A stretch of DNA of 64,000 nucleotides from Datnioides undecimradiatus (GCA_008933995.1 WARS01000030.1:1769001-1833000), one strand, 5' to 3'. Counted from the stretch's first letter, positions 12,700 through 28,000 are shown. Program-made: numbers and translations. The notes: a model not told the origin generated them from the sequence alone.

Positions 12700-13053
12700 A
12701 TGAGTATCACCGAGGGGGTGACTGCAGTAATCGTCTCATCGGAACTCAATATACGTTTTCAAAAGGAATTTCTGGTCTTAGTTTAATGTCAGCACAAAGG
12801 CCGAACGGGTTTGAGAGAAATAGTGCCACTGCTGGCACAATATTCTGAGGACCAAAAACCGCATTTTTGGGCGACCACGGACAAAATTACCTTTTCAGGC
12901 ATCGACATCTACAGCGCACCTCGTCGGAAGATGGAGGTCCGTCGTTAAAGGCGTGTGGAAAACAGAATTAGTCAAAATTTCGCCAAAATTACGACGGGAA
13001 TTAAGTACAGCTCGCTGTCTCCCGGCAACGGGAGAGACCACCAGCCGCTCGTG
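12700..13053 (+). promoter_or_regulatory. Probable plppr4 promoter and 5' leader
   Basis: From about 12780 to the start codon the DNA is clearly richer in G+C and CpG than its surroundings (for example tcgtcggaag and cccggcaacggg). This matches a CpG-type promoter and leader. A cttttcag at 12892-12899 could also be an acceptor for an upstream non-coding exon. The transcription start cannot be placed from sequence alone. Confidence 0.5.
12931..12948 (+). promoter_or_regulatory. Upstream ORF (MEVRR) in the plppr4 leader
   Basis: ATG GAG GTC CGT CGT TAA lies about 105 bases before the main ATG, in a purine-rich context with A at -3 and G at +4 (gaagATGG). If transcribed it would form a five-codon uORF able to dampen translation of plppr4. 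This is inference from position and context. Confidence 0.35.
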
Positions 13054-16000
13054 ATGTCTCGTGCCAAGGAGCGGCTGAAAGACGGGAATGAGACTAAGGA
13101 CAGCGTCACCCTGCTGCCGTGCTTTTATTTTGTAGAGGTGAAAAATCAATTTATCTATCTATCTATCTATCTATTGACTGCATTAATTAATATTATTTTG
13201 CAGCAGAGCAAATGTAGGCCTGTGGCTACAAAGCTGTCTGATTGGATTGAGTGATAACCTGGCTTTACTGGTCACCTGCTAACCAAATGACTGACTGGTG
13301 AAAGGTGGGAATGGAATAGTATTTTGGCTGACAGTTTAAAATGACATTTCCATAGTCAGAGCTGGTGAATTACTTATCTAGATGTGGTGCAGATGACTGA
13401 ATAAGGACAGCACATAGGGGTGGATGGTGTTGACAGATGATGGTCAGGCGTCACCTGGCAGCATTTTATCCAGATCATGCATGGTTGTAAACATGTGGCC
13501 TGTGGGGGAAGCAAGCAACCTTAATCAACACAGCAAGTAAAGTAAACAATTATGATAAGCTAATGATGTAAATGAAGATTTAGTTATCATTTTGGATACT
13601 TGGACATACTGAAGATACAGCATGAAGATGCTACATAACAATAAGCCAGACAAACTGTAATTCATGCAGTGATACAGAAAATTTGTTTGCTTTTTTTTTT
13701 TTTTTTTTACAGCCAATGAAAATGCGGTTTCCACAGGATATTGTAGTACCCTGTGTGTGCTTCAATTTTGTGGGGGTGGATGCAGAATGGAGAGCTCGTC
13801 CTGTACATGCATTATATGCCTTATTTATATGGCAATATAAAATGGCAGCTATAACTTAGACAGAGTATCCATATAATCATCAGTATTACAAAATGAATGA
13901 CCCCAAATTAGCAACTGACTCTCTCACAATAATCAGTACTCATCCCAGGACTAGAGTCTACATTGATAATGCGTTTAGTTCATATACCCAACTGCGGAAC
14001 AGCCATGATAATGTGCATGCTCTTATGTAAACGTTTAAAATGATTACTACTGTTAGTAGTGGTAGTATACGTCGTTGTAATAGTAGTTGTATTGACCCAT
14101 TAGGATCACCTTTGTATGGACACAACCTAAATTTCCACTACTGAAATAGTATCATATTGAAATATGAGCTCAGTAGCGTAAGATTCAGTATCACTACACT
14201 GTCACTGCCCTTGTAAGTAAAGTAATTAAAGAAAATTTTTATAGTTATAGACAGCCAAAGTATTATTGTTGTTATTATTAAGGACAATTTCAACAAGTAT
14301 CAGCCTAATTTTTGTACTTCTCTTAGATTTTGCTTATTCATTGTACTACAAAATATAACTCTGTGGCAACTATGCTCTTCATCATACATACTAATGATGT
14401 AGGCAACAATAGGCTGATTAGCATGAAGATAAATTTAAATGGTATGAATTTTCAGAAGTCTCAGGACTGCATTCTTTCTTGCAACTAGTCACCCTGCTTA
14501 TATCTTAGGGCTGAATTTGCATTTGAAGTTGGTAAATAGAGTCTCTGGAGTTCACAAGGTACAGAGTTTATTGAAACATTTACTAGTACATCTTACTATG
14601 GAAAATACAGACAGTAGCTTGCCATACTTACAAATAACTGATGTACTAGGAAAAACTAGATTATCATTTTGGGATCTCCTCCTTTAGATAACATTTAGAC
14701 TAGGTTAGGCTTTCAGAATCATTTGAAATTATCAGGATAAACTAATAATCAGTAAATATATTAGAATTTTATTTATATTCAGTTCTACCTTGGGGTACCT
14801 TGGGGAAAGGTGGAGAAATGATAGCTAATTACTAATTCAGTTTCAAAATGTATTTAAATAAAAATATTAGTTTAGTACACAATGTTAGCAATATACTTAA
14901 TAGCTATAACCAAAATTAACCTGTCATAACAGCTTCTAAGGATTTTGGAGTATTTTTTGGCCATTTTACAGCATCAATTCGGCAAAAGGGATAGCTAAAG
15001 TAAACACACAATGTCTAAACTAACTAAAATGTAGGTATGTGTGTGAGTGGCAAAAAAACAAAAAAAGAGACATAGGAAGAACAGAAAACAATGGGGGGGG
15101 AGATGTCTGTCTTTGTATGTGGTGGAAAGAAAGCCATCTAGCATATAAGGTTAGGTGGTCTCAGCAGTCAGTTCTGATTGTGAAGGTTGGAGGAGACTGG
15201 TCCCCCTGTTGTTTTCCTAGCATCTCTCATATGGCTGCTTTTGGAGAAGAATTGAGTGCCTGTTTACTTTTATATCTTCTTTTTTCTTCTTACTGCTCAA
15301 AACGTTTCTACACTACAACTCAGCAGCACTCAGGTGCAGTTTGCGGTTCAGTGTCTTGCCCAAGGACACTTCGGCATGTAAGAGGAGCTGGGGATTAAAC
15401 TGCCAATCTTCTGATAAGTGGAAGACCCTCTCTACCTCTGAGCCACAGCACAAAGGGAGTGTTGGCTTTATTTACATGTGGCACATTCATCTTGGAAACA
15501 CCCTCATGCTGTGCATTCCAGATTGAATAGCATGTTTCTACAGTATGGTGTGCAGTGGCATGCAATGGTCTTGGAAGTATATTTTACCCCCTAATCACCA
15601 GTAAAATGTGTATGATCCCTGCTGTATGAAAAGGCAAGATTCACAATGGATCCAACCAAAGTCCTGACTATAAGCAACAATTGAAGACAAAAAAGGGCAT
15701 GTTGGTTGCAAGCATTTCACAGTAAAGTTTTTAAATGTCATATTGTTGTAACATGGATTGATATGACATATTGTACATGTGGATGCTTATACTGACACAA
15801 CATGTCTATAAAAGGTGATATCAGCCAACTGATTTTTTTATATTAAAGGGGACATATTATGAAAAACTTTGAAACTATGAAAATTGTTTTACTTGCCTAT
15901 ACATATTTAAAGTAGTTCCCTATCAGCCTGCCAAGGCAAACAAGTCCTGCATCATCTCTACAGACCACCCACTTGAAAAATGCAGCTCCTACGGGCTGTT

Positions 16001-19000
16001 CAGATTCAGATCCTGTTGTTATGTAACGACAGGAGTGACGTACATAGGCCACCACCCTCTGAGTGAAACCACTGAGAGGGGGCGTTCATCCCGCTAGGTG
16101 AAGTTCGCTGTTTCCAGCGGTAAACTAGCAGTGTGTCGCGATGTCGTCAGTGAGAGCCAGACATGAAAATTGCTCTGTTGTTGGTTGTAAAAACTGTAAG
16201 AAAATGAAACACAAATGCCTGAATGGGAGACTGCAGATCCTCCTCAGAGGCTGAATTTCAGATTTTTTTTGCAAAAAATTTCAAAATCTTGTTTTTAAGA
16301 CATCCAGGACCTGTTTAAAACAGCTTTCAGTTGCCATAATATGTCCCCTTTAAATAAAAATGTTGATGTTCATGAAAGCTGTGTGAAAACTTACAGATAG
16401 TGTAAGGATTCTGAGAGACTGAAAGAACCCACTATCTTAGTTACCATCATGGGAATGACAGCAGGACATAATATATATAAACTGGGTATTTATGTGTTTC
16501 ACATAGAGAATATATGCCCTGATATCAGCGTCAAATAAAAAGAATTTTCATTACATTTAGTATTGATCTCCAAAAGGTTTGGCAAGTGATTTAAAAACTG
16601 GTCAAAATTAAAGCATCAATAAACAGATATATCCTGACTTTTAGTCTTTCATATAGGTCAACCTCAAAACAACTAGATCATTAAGTTTCCAAAATACAAC
16701 TCGGGGCACCTTGTATTAGACACTTCAAATAGGATTGGAACATATGTAAAATATCTCCCTTCCCCGTTTGTGAAAATCATACCATAATATTGATATATAT
16801 AATTTGGGTGAAACACAGTATAACCATGACTATTTAAAGTTTGGATTTTCATGGATTGGACTTGATGATGCTCCACTGCCGCAGTTTCCAGCATATTGAG
16901 AATAGTATAGTAATGAGCATGCAGCAGCTGTTGGCACACCTCTCCAGTGAAACCTTGGACCTTATATGTGAGCACAGAGCTAACATAAAATTTTGTGTCC
17001 AACTTGGGAAATCAGCTAGCAAGACGTTTGAAACATTTTCTGTGGCATATGTGTTCAGTTTGTTGCTGGAAGATGACAAAAGGCTCACAATGCACTTTGT
17101 GTCCACACCAACAAAATTTATACTCTTTACCCACTATCATGCTAGATTTGGCTTCCTGTGCCTTCTTTTTCTTCTCCAAATTTAAGCCGATGGGTTGCAG
17201 TTTGGAGGACATCCAGCAAGCACTGCAGATATCCTAGAGAGATTTACAGGGCAGGAATTGCAAGGTGCTTTTAAATTGTGGCAAGAGCACTAGGAATGGT
17301 GTATCAATGCACAATGCTGAGGTGCAGCAACAGATGCTTATATACTGTTTAACTCACTCATCACGCCACCTCCTCCTCCGACCCCTTCTCTGCTCACTCC
17401 GGACATATTCGCCTAGTTTTTCATCAGCATCAGCTTCACAGTATCATGAAGGGAGAAAGTGTCTAAATCACACTCCCTACCCACAGGGGTCCCCCAGGGG
17501 TCAGTACTTGGTCCCCTCTGTCATGGTTCTGAGTTGAGTTTGTTATTTCCTGTTTTATTTTGAAAAGTTTTTCCCTTGTGTGTTTTTGTCTACTTGTTTC
17601 CTTACCTTGATTAGTCCATTGATTTCACCTGTGTCTCGTTTTGCTGCCCTCCCCTGTCTATTTAAGTTATGCCATTGCCTTTGTTCTCCGTCGTTGCATT
17701 GCTTAGTTAGAGTTCATGTTCATGCTGTTTGTAGAGTTTTGAGTTCATGTCCCTACCTAGATTCCACGACCATAGTCATAGAGATTTTGGAATTCTGGTT
17801 TTTGTATTTTTGGTTTTTGGATTGACTACCTTGGTTTTTGACCCTGCCTGCCTTGACCACGCGTAAGCCTAAGCCATTTAAATAAACTGTTTGAAAGATC
17901 CTTGTGCATCCCTGTCCCTGCCTGCGTCTGGGTCCTGCTCTCACCCCATAGCCAAGTCCTGACACCCTCCTGTTTTCAATATACACAAGCTCTCTTGGCA
18001 AAATTCTTCACTCCCATGGTTTGTCATACCACTGCTACACCGATGATACACAACTCTTCCTTTCCTTTCCCCCTGATGATCAGTCGGTTTTGGCACTAAT
18101 CTCATCATGCCCATCATCAGGCACCAGGGCTGCTCAGGAGTTTTAAGAAGCTTTTGCCACTGAGTAAAATTTGATGGTTTGTGTTTTTTGATGGCCATGA
18201 TAGAGTGGGCATAGGCAATGTACTGGTGGTGGAATTGGCTAAAACTCTGACCAATAGGATGAATAGTGGGACCATTTGTGGCCCCACAAAATAGCTGTGA
18301 GGTAGGTTCTGAAAAGAGCAAAAGAAATGACCTGCTTTTCTTTTTCAAGCTCCAGGAGCCATTCTGCTGCAAACAATTTTTCGTGGTAGAAACCCTTAGA
18401 ACGATCAGAAGGCTGGGGGCTGGTAGCATGCATTTGATTGCTCTGTAAGGTGTATGCTGCTGGTGCTGGTTTTGAAGGACCTGATGAGAGGTAAGGGATC
18501 CTGGATTCTGGTGTTTTTTGCCTCATGGAAGTAATAGAGTAGAATGTCACAGTTAGGGTGTTTTTTTCATGGATGGTGACTCACATTTTGTCTTTTGTTG
18601 CTGGCTCCCCTGCTGCTTTTGGGCTCGAAAATGTAGGTGAGCTGTCTCCTTAACAAGGGTGCTGATATGAATGTGTGATGACATCATCCAGTAAGAGCCA
18701 GTGTTATGGGAACATAGGCTTTATTGTTTGTTCTGAGAGAATTATCTTTTAGTGTTTTTTAGAAGGGTGGCTCCAGTCATAGCTTAAATCTTCTGAGTGC
18801 TCACTTCCAACTGCTGATTCTGCACTCTGATGTCTGGTTCACAATTCAACTATGAATATAGGAGAACATGTGTAATTAAGATATTTCTAAAGTAATCTCT
18901 GTTAAAAGTGTTTTACAGTGGAATCATGATAAAGATGTTAATGACATCTACTGTAGAAAACCATTTTAATCCCTGAGTGGAACATACTAGCTCTTAGTGA

Positions 19001-22000
19001 AGGTGGCAGGATCTTTGTAAAACTCATCCAAAGTCACCAGTTTACAATATGAAGTTGGAAAACTTTTTATATATGCATAATTTATGTTACTTTAATTGAA
19101 ATTCTCCCTCAACACAAGCTGCTATTATTACTTCGAGGGATATCTTGACACTGTCAAGATATTCTGATAGCAGGCAGTTGCCATATCCTCTTCATTTACA
19201 GTACTGTTCAAAATTCTTAGGCAGGTGTGAAGAAATGCTGTAAAGTTAGAATGCTTTCAACAGTTTCATTGTTTATAGTTATTTATTTACAATATGCGAA
19301 GTGAGCAAACAGAAGAAAAATCTAAATCAAATCAATATTTGGTGTGAGCACCCTTTGCCTTTAAAGGGGACATATTATGAAAAACGACCAACTCAGAGAA
19401 TGAGGAAGGCAGACAAGCCCTGCATCGTCTCTACAGCCCACCCACTGGTAAAATGGGGCTCGTACAGGTCATTCAGATTCAGCTCCTGTCATTACGTCAA
19501 GACAGGAGTGATTTACATAGGCCATCCTCCCCTGAGTGAAACCGTTGATCCCGCTAGGTGAAGTTCGCTGTCTCCAGCAGTAAGCTAGCGGTGTGTCGCG
19601 ATGTTGTTGGTCAGAGCCGGATATGCAAATTGCTCTGTTGTTGGCTGTAAAAACCAACACAAATGCCTCAGCCCCAGAAGACCAGAGGAGATCGTGGTTG
19701 CATTTTATTTTTTTATTCTTCAACTATTTCCTCCCGCTGTTCAGGGTCAAATCCTGAGTCATAGCTATTGTGTACAGCCACTGTTTGTCGGGAGCGGTAG
19801 CCATGTTGGATACCAGTCCTGCACTGCTCTGCACCCTCCCCCACCCTAGCCAATCAGCGCAGCGCCTCATTATCCTAGCCTTCCCGCCGCATAGATAATG
19901 AAGGTAGAGAATGGAAGACTGCAGACCCTCCTTAAAACAGCATAAATTCTTCTAGGTACACTTGCACACAGTTTTTGATGGAACATGAACAGACAGATTG
20001 TCCGAAACATCTTGGAGAACTAACAACAGAATTTCTGTGGATGTAGGTTGCTTCAAGTCCTTCTTTCTCCTCATGTAATCTTAGACAGACTCGATACTGT
20101 TGAGTGGCCATACCATCACTTCTAGGTCTCCTTATTCTTCTTTACACTGAAGATAGTTCCTAATGACATTGACTGTATGTTTGGGGTCGTTGTCCTGCTG
20201 CAGAATACATTTTTCTGCACCCCAGTTCCTATGTTGTCATGCATTGTTGAGTTGCTTGGCCTTGTTACCACATTGGAGCTGTGATTTTTTAGCTGCAAAT
20301 CTTCTATGAAGACCACTTCTGGCTAGACGTCTCCAGACAATAGATGAGTGTACTTGGGTTCCACTGGTTTCTGCTAGTTATCAGTTGATGGGACTGCTGG
20401 ATATCTTACAGTTTTGAAGGGAAGTAAGCTTAATGTGTCTGCTGCACTGTTTCCGTGGCTGAAAACTGCATCTACGGTCCTCAACATTGCCTCTTCCTTT
20501 GTGCTTTTTCAAAAGAGCTTGAACAGCACATCTGCTTTGAATTTTTTGGCTGGGAGAGACCTTGCTGATGCAGTAAAACTACCTTGTGTCCTTGTTGCTA
20601 CGTTGGTAGCAGAGTTTGGCTGTGGTCACACAGTTTTAAGCCTCCTACACAGCTGTTTCTGTTTTAGTTAATGACTGTGTTTCAACCTGATCATTAGCAC
20701 CTGTTTGGTATAATTGGTTAATCATACACCTGACTATAATCCTACAAAATCTCTGTGGAGCCAACCTTAAAATGTTTCAACTCACCCAGAAATGGCAAGA
20801 TGTCAACACTGCTGCACTGTGTGAGATAATATTTGAAATTTGAAACTTTTGAACATTTGCCAACTCTTCAGGAGAAGTTGTCATTTTATTTCCCTTCAGA
20901 CTGGGATAGGGACCCAAAAATGTGCCATGCCTCAAAACATGTTGAAAAACATGTTGCTTGCTTTAGAGCAAGGAATCACTGCTCTAGGACACAACTATGT
21001 CATGCCAGGGGGCAAATGCTTAAAAGAATGTAGATTCATAGCTAAAACTGTGTGTATGCAAAAACAGAAAGATGTATTGCATTTTGTCTCTCTTAGGAAT
21101 GTACAAATCATTGGATTCTATTCTCAGTCATCGCAATCATTGTGGAACCCAGTATTTGCTGGTCTGAAGTATGTATAAGGTGTGCATCAAATATTGTGCC
21201 AGGTTGGGTGTGCAAAAAAAGGTGCATCCAAACTGTTTATATATTTATCCCCAGGGGTACTAGGCAGGACCCAAAGTGCAGCATGACATTATAAGTCATT
21301 ACCAACAGGCATGTTTCGAATGGGTGCTGCACTAGTCATCATGATAGTTTGTAAGACATGTCTTATTAATTAATGCCTCAGTGGCCACTGTGGATAACTA
21401 GGGGGGAACTAGGCTGTATTAGGGATGTTTTTCTCCTCTTAATGTCTTCAGCCCTGAACACACAGATATAAAAATACACTCCATTCAAAGGGCCATGTTG
21501 CCTAGCAGCCAGTTAGTGGGTAGGATGGTGTGACAGCGTGTGAGATGAAAATGTAGGAGACAGAGAGAAGCTCTGTTAGAAAGAAACGAAGAAACAAGCA
21601 ATAAATATGATTCAGGATCTTTTTGATCCAAAGCAAGGACGAGTCAGCACTATCACCCACAGAAATAAATTCTGATGTGCAATTTTGTGTTTTTGTCAGA
21701 CTTCACAGTATTTTTGTTTCTGGAAAAAGAGGCCAAATAATCCACAATTATGTTATCTGCACTCCTTTACAGATAACATAGCAAAATTTCAAGAAAGGAT
21801 AAAATCAGCCAAAACTGCATGCCAAAAGGCCCTCATTAGTCAGTCATCCATAATTTAGTGTGCTGAACACATTATATACAGCAGTACCTAAAGCTTAGTG
21901 GGATTGTTGGAAAATACTGCCTCTCCTATTGAAGATTGTTTATGAAAACTTGCATGTTATGGACAGAGAACATAAGAGATTGCCATGATTGTGTACAGAA

Positions 22001-25000
22001 AATAAATGAACATCAAAAAACAAAGAATATACTTTGAGAGACATTGTGACGATCTCTCACCTCTAAACAGGAAAGGGCTAGAGATGAGAGAGGGTAGAGA
22101 GAGGGTTTCCAACTTCAGGTTTCTAGGAACCCACATTGCAGACCAACTAAACTATCCCTAGACCTGTTTATGTCTTTCTACAATGGAGTCTGTTACATGT
22201 TGTACAACAACTGCTCATCGGTGGAGAGGAGAGAGAGAGAGAGAGAGTCAAACTCAGACCAAATATTACTTGACGTTCCCTCCCTTGTAGGAAGACACCT
22301 TCACTTCATCACACTACCTCCACAGAGCCAGCAGCAGTCCAAAGGATGCCGCTCACCATTATCATCATCTTTTATCTCTGCTGCCCTCCCTGCTCTGTGC
22401 TACATGTCCTTAAAGACTTGCACATCCATCCTCAAAAACAGCTTTGCCCCCAAATCATTTGTGAACTAATTCCACAAAACACTGCCTCAACATTATCATT
22501 ACATTCATCAGGCAGAGGAAAGGTGCGATTTGGGTGTTGCCTTGGCACACTAGGAACAGCCCAGACAATCTGATTTCCAACTTACCACAAACTCCAGTTT
22601 TACTTTTTTGCTCATCTGCTCCTTGCAGTTCCAGTTTTTCCACACAGCATAGCCCTCAGTGGTTGTACTTGTTTGTCTTTTTCCTTTTAAACCTGAATTT
22701 TGGACCTTATTTTGGACAATGTGTAATGTTTTTGAAAATTCATTTTGTTAAATATGGAAAAAAATGGCAAAAACATGCCAAATTCCTCCTACAATGGGAG
22801 CAAGAAATGGACAAAGTAATGTTTTATAGAAACTTACCTTTCATTTGTTGTATGTCGTGCTATTCTAAGGATTATCAATTTTGGAAAAAAAAACAAAACA
22901 CTTCATTTTAATGAATTTGATATGTGGGGGGGGGGGATCCTGTATACTTATGTGTTGTTTTTTTTCTTCACTGCAGCTCCCTATCTTGGCCTCCTCTGTT
23001 GTGAGTCTTTATTTCTTGGAGCTGACGGATATTTTCCAGCCGGTGCATTCTGGGTACAGCTGTAATGACCGCAGTCTTTCACTACCCTACATCCTGCCTA
23101 GACAGGAAGTCTGCCCACTGCCTCTGCTCTTTAGCTTGGCCTTTGCTGCTCCCACCACTACTGTAAGTAAATCTCTACCTTCTCAGTCTCCACAATGGAC
23201 CTATAATTATACATGTTTCAAATTACTTGTTAAGAATTCCATGACTGCACAGAAGTATTACAGTCCAGTTTTAAATAAATAAATAAAACAATGACGACAA
23301 TAACTTTGTTGTTTTACTACAGGGAGCACTCATAATATGCAAAATGCATGCACACATTTTTTTGTTTTGAATTATTTATTCAAGATTCATTTAAAGATTG
23401 CAAGATTGTTTTGGTCCACTACAGCTCTCAAGATCAGTCACTATGAAGACTAATCTGAGCCATCCATCAGGACAAAATTGAGACAGCTATTGTAGATCAT
23501 GAGTCCTAAGAGCATATTGCCTAGATTTACAGACCAGATTTAGTCTTGTGAATACCTTGCTAGATATCCATTTTGCCCTGTTGTTATTACTAATAAAGCT
23601 TTGAGGTACTAATATTTAAATTTATTTGATTGCATAATGCAGGATTTCTATCCTGTTGTTGATCTCTCTATAATTTCTTCGATTTTACTATTTGCCTTCC
23701 TAATACATTTTTCTCCTCACCCTCTTGTTAACTTTTGAGGGTTGTCCTGATCTTTGCAATGCCTCCATGGTTCCACATTTTCTGCATTTGACAGTGCAAT
23801 GTACCATTCAAAGCCAAGTGTCACATTTTTTTAATTTTTTTTTTTACAATCAATGGTTTTCTAGTTGGATGCAACCCCAAACATGACAGGTGTATTCTAT
23901 TTATCTGCAGTCATGGTTAACTCTGAATACAGCTAAACGACCATTAAGCAAGGACGCACAAACCTACACAGTCAGGATGTTGTTTTTTGTTTTTTTTTAA
24001 TATTTCTAATAATCAACCATGTGTCATGAGATCAGATTAAATATGGAACAAGGGTTATATTTGCATTGTTGTTATTTCAATCAGGAGAAACACATAAATA
24101 AGGCAAAGATAGTATTTATTATAGCAGATGATGAAATGACAGATATCACAGACAGATCTGACAGATCTTCAGTGCCTAAACTAGTAATTCCCGTTAACAG
24201 CAACAGAAAAGTGCAGTCCAGACACTGATTAGTGCTAAGACTGCTGGCTAATGATGTGATGACTGGGTGGTTATAGGGAGGGGTGCAACACATTCAGCCA
24301 TTTGAATGCACTAAGAAAAGAGGGATTCATTAAAAAAGGCTGACAACATGACCAAGGATGTAACAATGTATGGATGTATTAAAATAAAAAAGAAGGTGTG
24401 TAACTGTGCTATTGGATAGATACAACCAGCTGATGAGAACAGGTTATGTCTCCATTGAAGCCTGGGCAAAGACAAAAGGAAGTTATGAATGAGCATGTGG
24501 GAGAGAGTGAATGGCAGTTTTAATGGAAAATAGTACCACAGGCCTAAGCATGCTAGAAAAAGATCTTCTTCTCCATTTCTGTCTTAACATTTAAAAAAGC
24601 ATTTTATGAGGGGACTTCAGGTGATTTGATATATTCCAATTCCAAGAATTCCAATAACCACACTTCAGTGTAAAGTCATCTGTAGTTTTTTTTTTCTCTG
24701 ACAGGCAAGATGAAACAATTTATCTTAAACTTCAGCCTGCCACTGTGCTTTTCAGTTTTGTGATGACCCTTATACCTGTCCTCTTGCATGCATTCTCAGA
24801 TTTCTCCAATTTAAAATTTCAGCAACACTGCATCTCTTTGTACATGCGCACTTTTTACATGTGCACATGTACTATACATCATTACAATTAAATAAAGTTC
24901 TATCTTTACATATTATCATCTATTTATGTATACAAACATAGCTATTAATATTTAATTTATTCAGCACATCATATCTATCTGGTGACATAAAACCTGAGAT

Positions 25001-28000
25001 ACCAGCAGGATTTACCCTGTCTTTGTCTGTGTTTAGATTCTAATAGGAGAGGCCATTCTGTACTGCTATCTCTCCAGGAGGTCATCAGGCACACAGACTG
25101 AGGCCAACATCAACGCTGCAGGCTGTAATTTCAACTCCTACATACGCAGAGCTGTACGCTTCATAGGTGGGAGGACATATGCATTATACTGGCAAATGAT
25201 TATTTGGACATTTTCAGTGACTGAAAATAAAGCACAGAGACAGAAAGAAATGGCAAATGCTATAAATATTCTATAAATGTGTAGAATAATTTCAGAACAT
25301 TAGTCACAAGAAATTTAAAAGTTTATAAAAATGCATTTAAAGTGCAAAGTTGCAAGAGGTCATGTTATACTTCAATATTGGCTACTGTTGTATAATTTAT
25401 TGTTTTTCAGGTGTCCATATCTTTGGCCTGTGTGTGACAGCACTGATAACTGATATCCTCCAGCTGTCCACTGGGCAACACACTCCCTACTGGCTGGATG
25501 TGTGCAAACCCAATTTGACCCACATCAACATGTCCACTTGTGATGAAGCTTTTATACTGGACGATATCTGCTCTGGTCAAGACATTGGAATTATCAATGC
25601 TGGAAGGTATAAGGTTTTATTTTACTCAGCGATATGTTGGGGAGTGAATGTTTCAGAGGGTGAGTGTGGGTGTTTGTAAAAGTGTGTGTATGGAGTCATT
25701 CCTGATTTTTAATGTTAGTGTCAGGTACACAGGCTATAATCTTTGTGTGAGTTTGCTCTGTGGCCAAATACTGAAACCCATAAAATATGAGCATATATAG
25801 GACACAGATTTTCTGTCAGCGATAGATCAGATTGCCCTTGTGGTCATTTTGCCTAAAGTTTAAGAGCTTCACTGACACTGTATTTATCGCCTTGTTGGTT
25901 CAGCAGAGTAATGCATCTAGAATCCATCTGTGTATGACGAGGCAAGTGATGCTATTACCAGCTATTACCTACCAAAAATGTACTGAATTAGTTAGAATCC
26001 ATGTTTCTGCACTTGTGTATATTTGCTAGCTTATATCAGGAAGTGATTTCGTCTCTGATATTTAGAATTTTGGATAAAATTTAACTTCGATTCAATTTTA
26101 TTTGTATTGCCTCAATTTCCAACAAAGGTACTTTACATACAGAGCAGGTTTGGACCAACCTCATTATATTAATTCCACCCAACACTTTCCATGATAAACA
26201 AGCACTTGACAAAAACTTTTAACAGGCAGAAACTTGAGCAAAGCCTGCCCTGAGCAGCCATCTGCCTGGGACAGGTTTGGCAAAAGAGACAGGGTTTCCA
26301 TGTTTATGTGGAAAACCACCCCATTGCAGACAAACAGTAGAAAACTGGGGAATCCCAGGCAGATAACCCAGTGATTAGAGAACAGGGGATTTGGTGGCCT
26401 TGGGCTGACGACCAGGAGAGACCAGGGGAGAGCTGGATAAACATCATAAAACAGACAAAGGGCAAGAATGGTAAGCAGGTCTTGGAAGAGACCAAGAAGC
26501 AAGAACATAGAGTGACTCTGGAGAACATCCTGAAAGTTTAGATAACCAACACAGAAGATGAAAACTAATTGGAGGCCATAAACAAGTCCACTCTGGAGGC
26601 CTGGCTGGAGGCCAGTAGTGAGACTGGAGGCCTAGACTGCAGTGCAGGACCAAGGGCTAATGACAGGAGAGTCAAGGAGGAGAATGACAATTGGACAGAA
26701 AAACTGGAGACAGGAAGATGAGCCGAAGGGGCCAGGGAAAAAGAAGGCAGCAGGTAGTAGGTAATGTAGGGAACTCAAGGTTAAGCAGCAACCTTCTGCA
26801 TGCCACCCTGAGAGCTGTCTCTTTCAGTTTTGTACTAGGTTACCTTTCTATTCACTGAAGATTGGATAATCTAATACGTAAATTGTACAGTTCATCCTCA
26901 AAAAGTCTGCCTTCCAGGTCCATGGCTGGTTGGATTATACTGTGATGATTGTTCCACACAGGAAACAGGAAAACACAAGGATATGGAGACTCTAGACACT
27001 AGACAATTATAGTTCAAATGATTTATAGGTCTACAGGTAGATCAAGGCAGGCAGGGTCAAAATGGGGCAGCTGTGGCTCAGAGGTAAAGCAGGTTGTCCA
27101 CCGATCAAAAGATTGGATGTTTAATCCCCGGCTCCTTTGGGTAGCATGCTAAAGTGTCCTGGGGCAAGACACTGAACCCAGACGGACACTTAAAACAATG
27201 ACAACACCTGTTGGGCAGAGTTGTGACCAGATGTACACAAATTCAATTTTGCTTTTTTTGTTTTTTTTGGGCATCACTCTGCTGTTTCAGATGAATATTA
27301 AGCACTGTCTTTAAGCATGTAAAAAGATAATTATGATGTTATGTCTCTTTTTTACTTTTTCTAATCTACCCTCTTTTTCTTGTTCTGTCTAGGAAGTCTT
27401 TCCCCTCGCAGCATGCAACTCTGGCTGCCTTTGCTGCTGTTTACATCTCAGTAAGTGTTCAATATACACACTCATCATTATATGAAATTAGACTTGTTAA
27501 TTTCCTCAGACAATAGACTCATTTGCAGTTGGCCCTTGTCTTTGTAGGTATGTTGTGGCCTCAGCAGGTCACAGTTGGTCTTAGTTGGTTGAGCACGTTG
27601 TCCACTTTCAGCAAGGCACTGAACCACTACAAACTGTCCCCAACTTGTAGCAAACCAATGGCTGGAGTGTTTTTGAGTAGCCTAGGTCCCAATGAGCACC
27701 TCTGTATGACTGGATGTGAAATGGTGCATGCTGGCATGTATTGTAAAGCACTTTGAGAGTTTGAAAGACTTTTAAGGTGGTATATAGGTACCATCCATTT
27801 ATAAATAATAATAATTAAATATTAATAGAAATTAGATTTTTTTACACATATATGTTTAACACTGAAGGTTTTCACAAGAATTACGACAATAATAACTGAT
27901 TTGGATCAACTACTTACCTCAGTAGACTGTAATTTGTGTGGGATTATTTGTTTTTAAGTCAAGATTAACTGATAATGACTAGCTCATGTGGATTTGTGTA

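Noticed and set aside
12955-13053. N-terminal extension of plppr4 exon 1
   Set aside because: The frame is open upstream but begins at GTG and has no ATG before 13054. The peptide from 13054 matches the known PLPPR4 start.
18120-18740. Minus-strand 162- and 103-codon frames next to the LINE fragment
   Set aside because: The frames overlap, cross element borders and show no family motif. Probably decayed repeat sequence.
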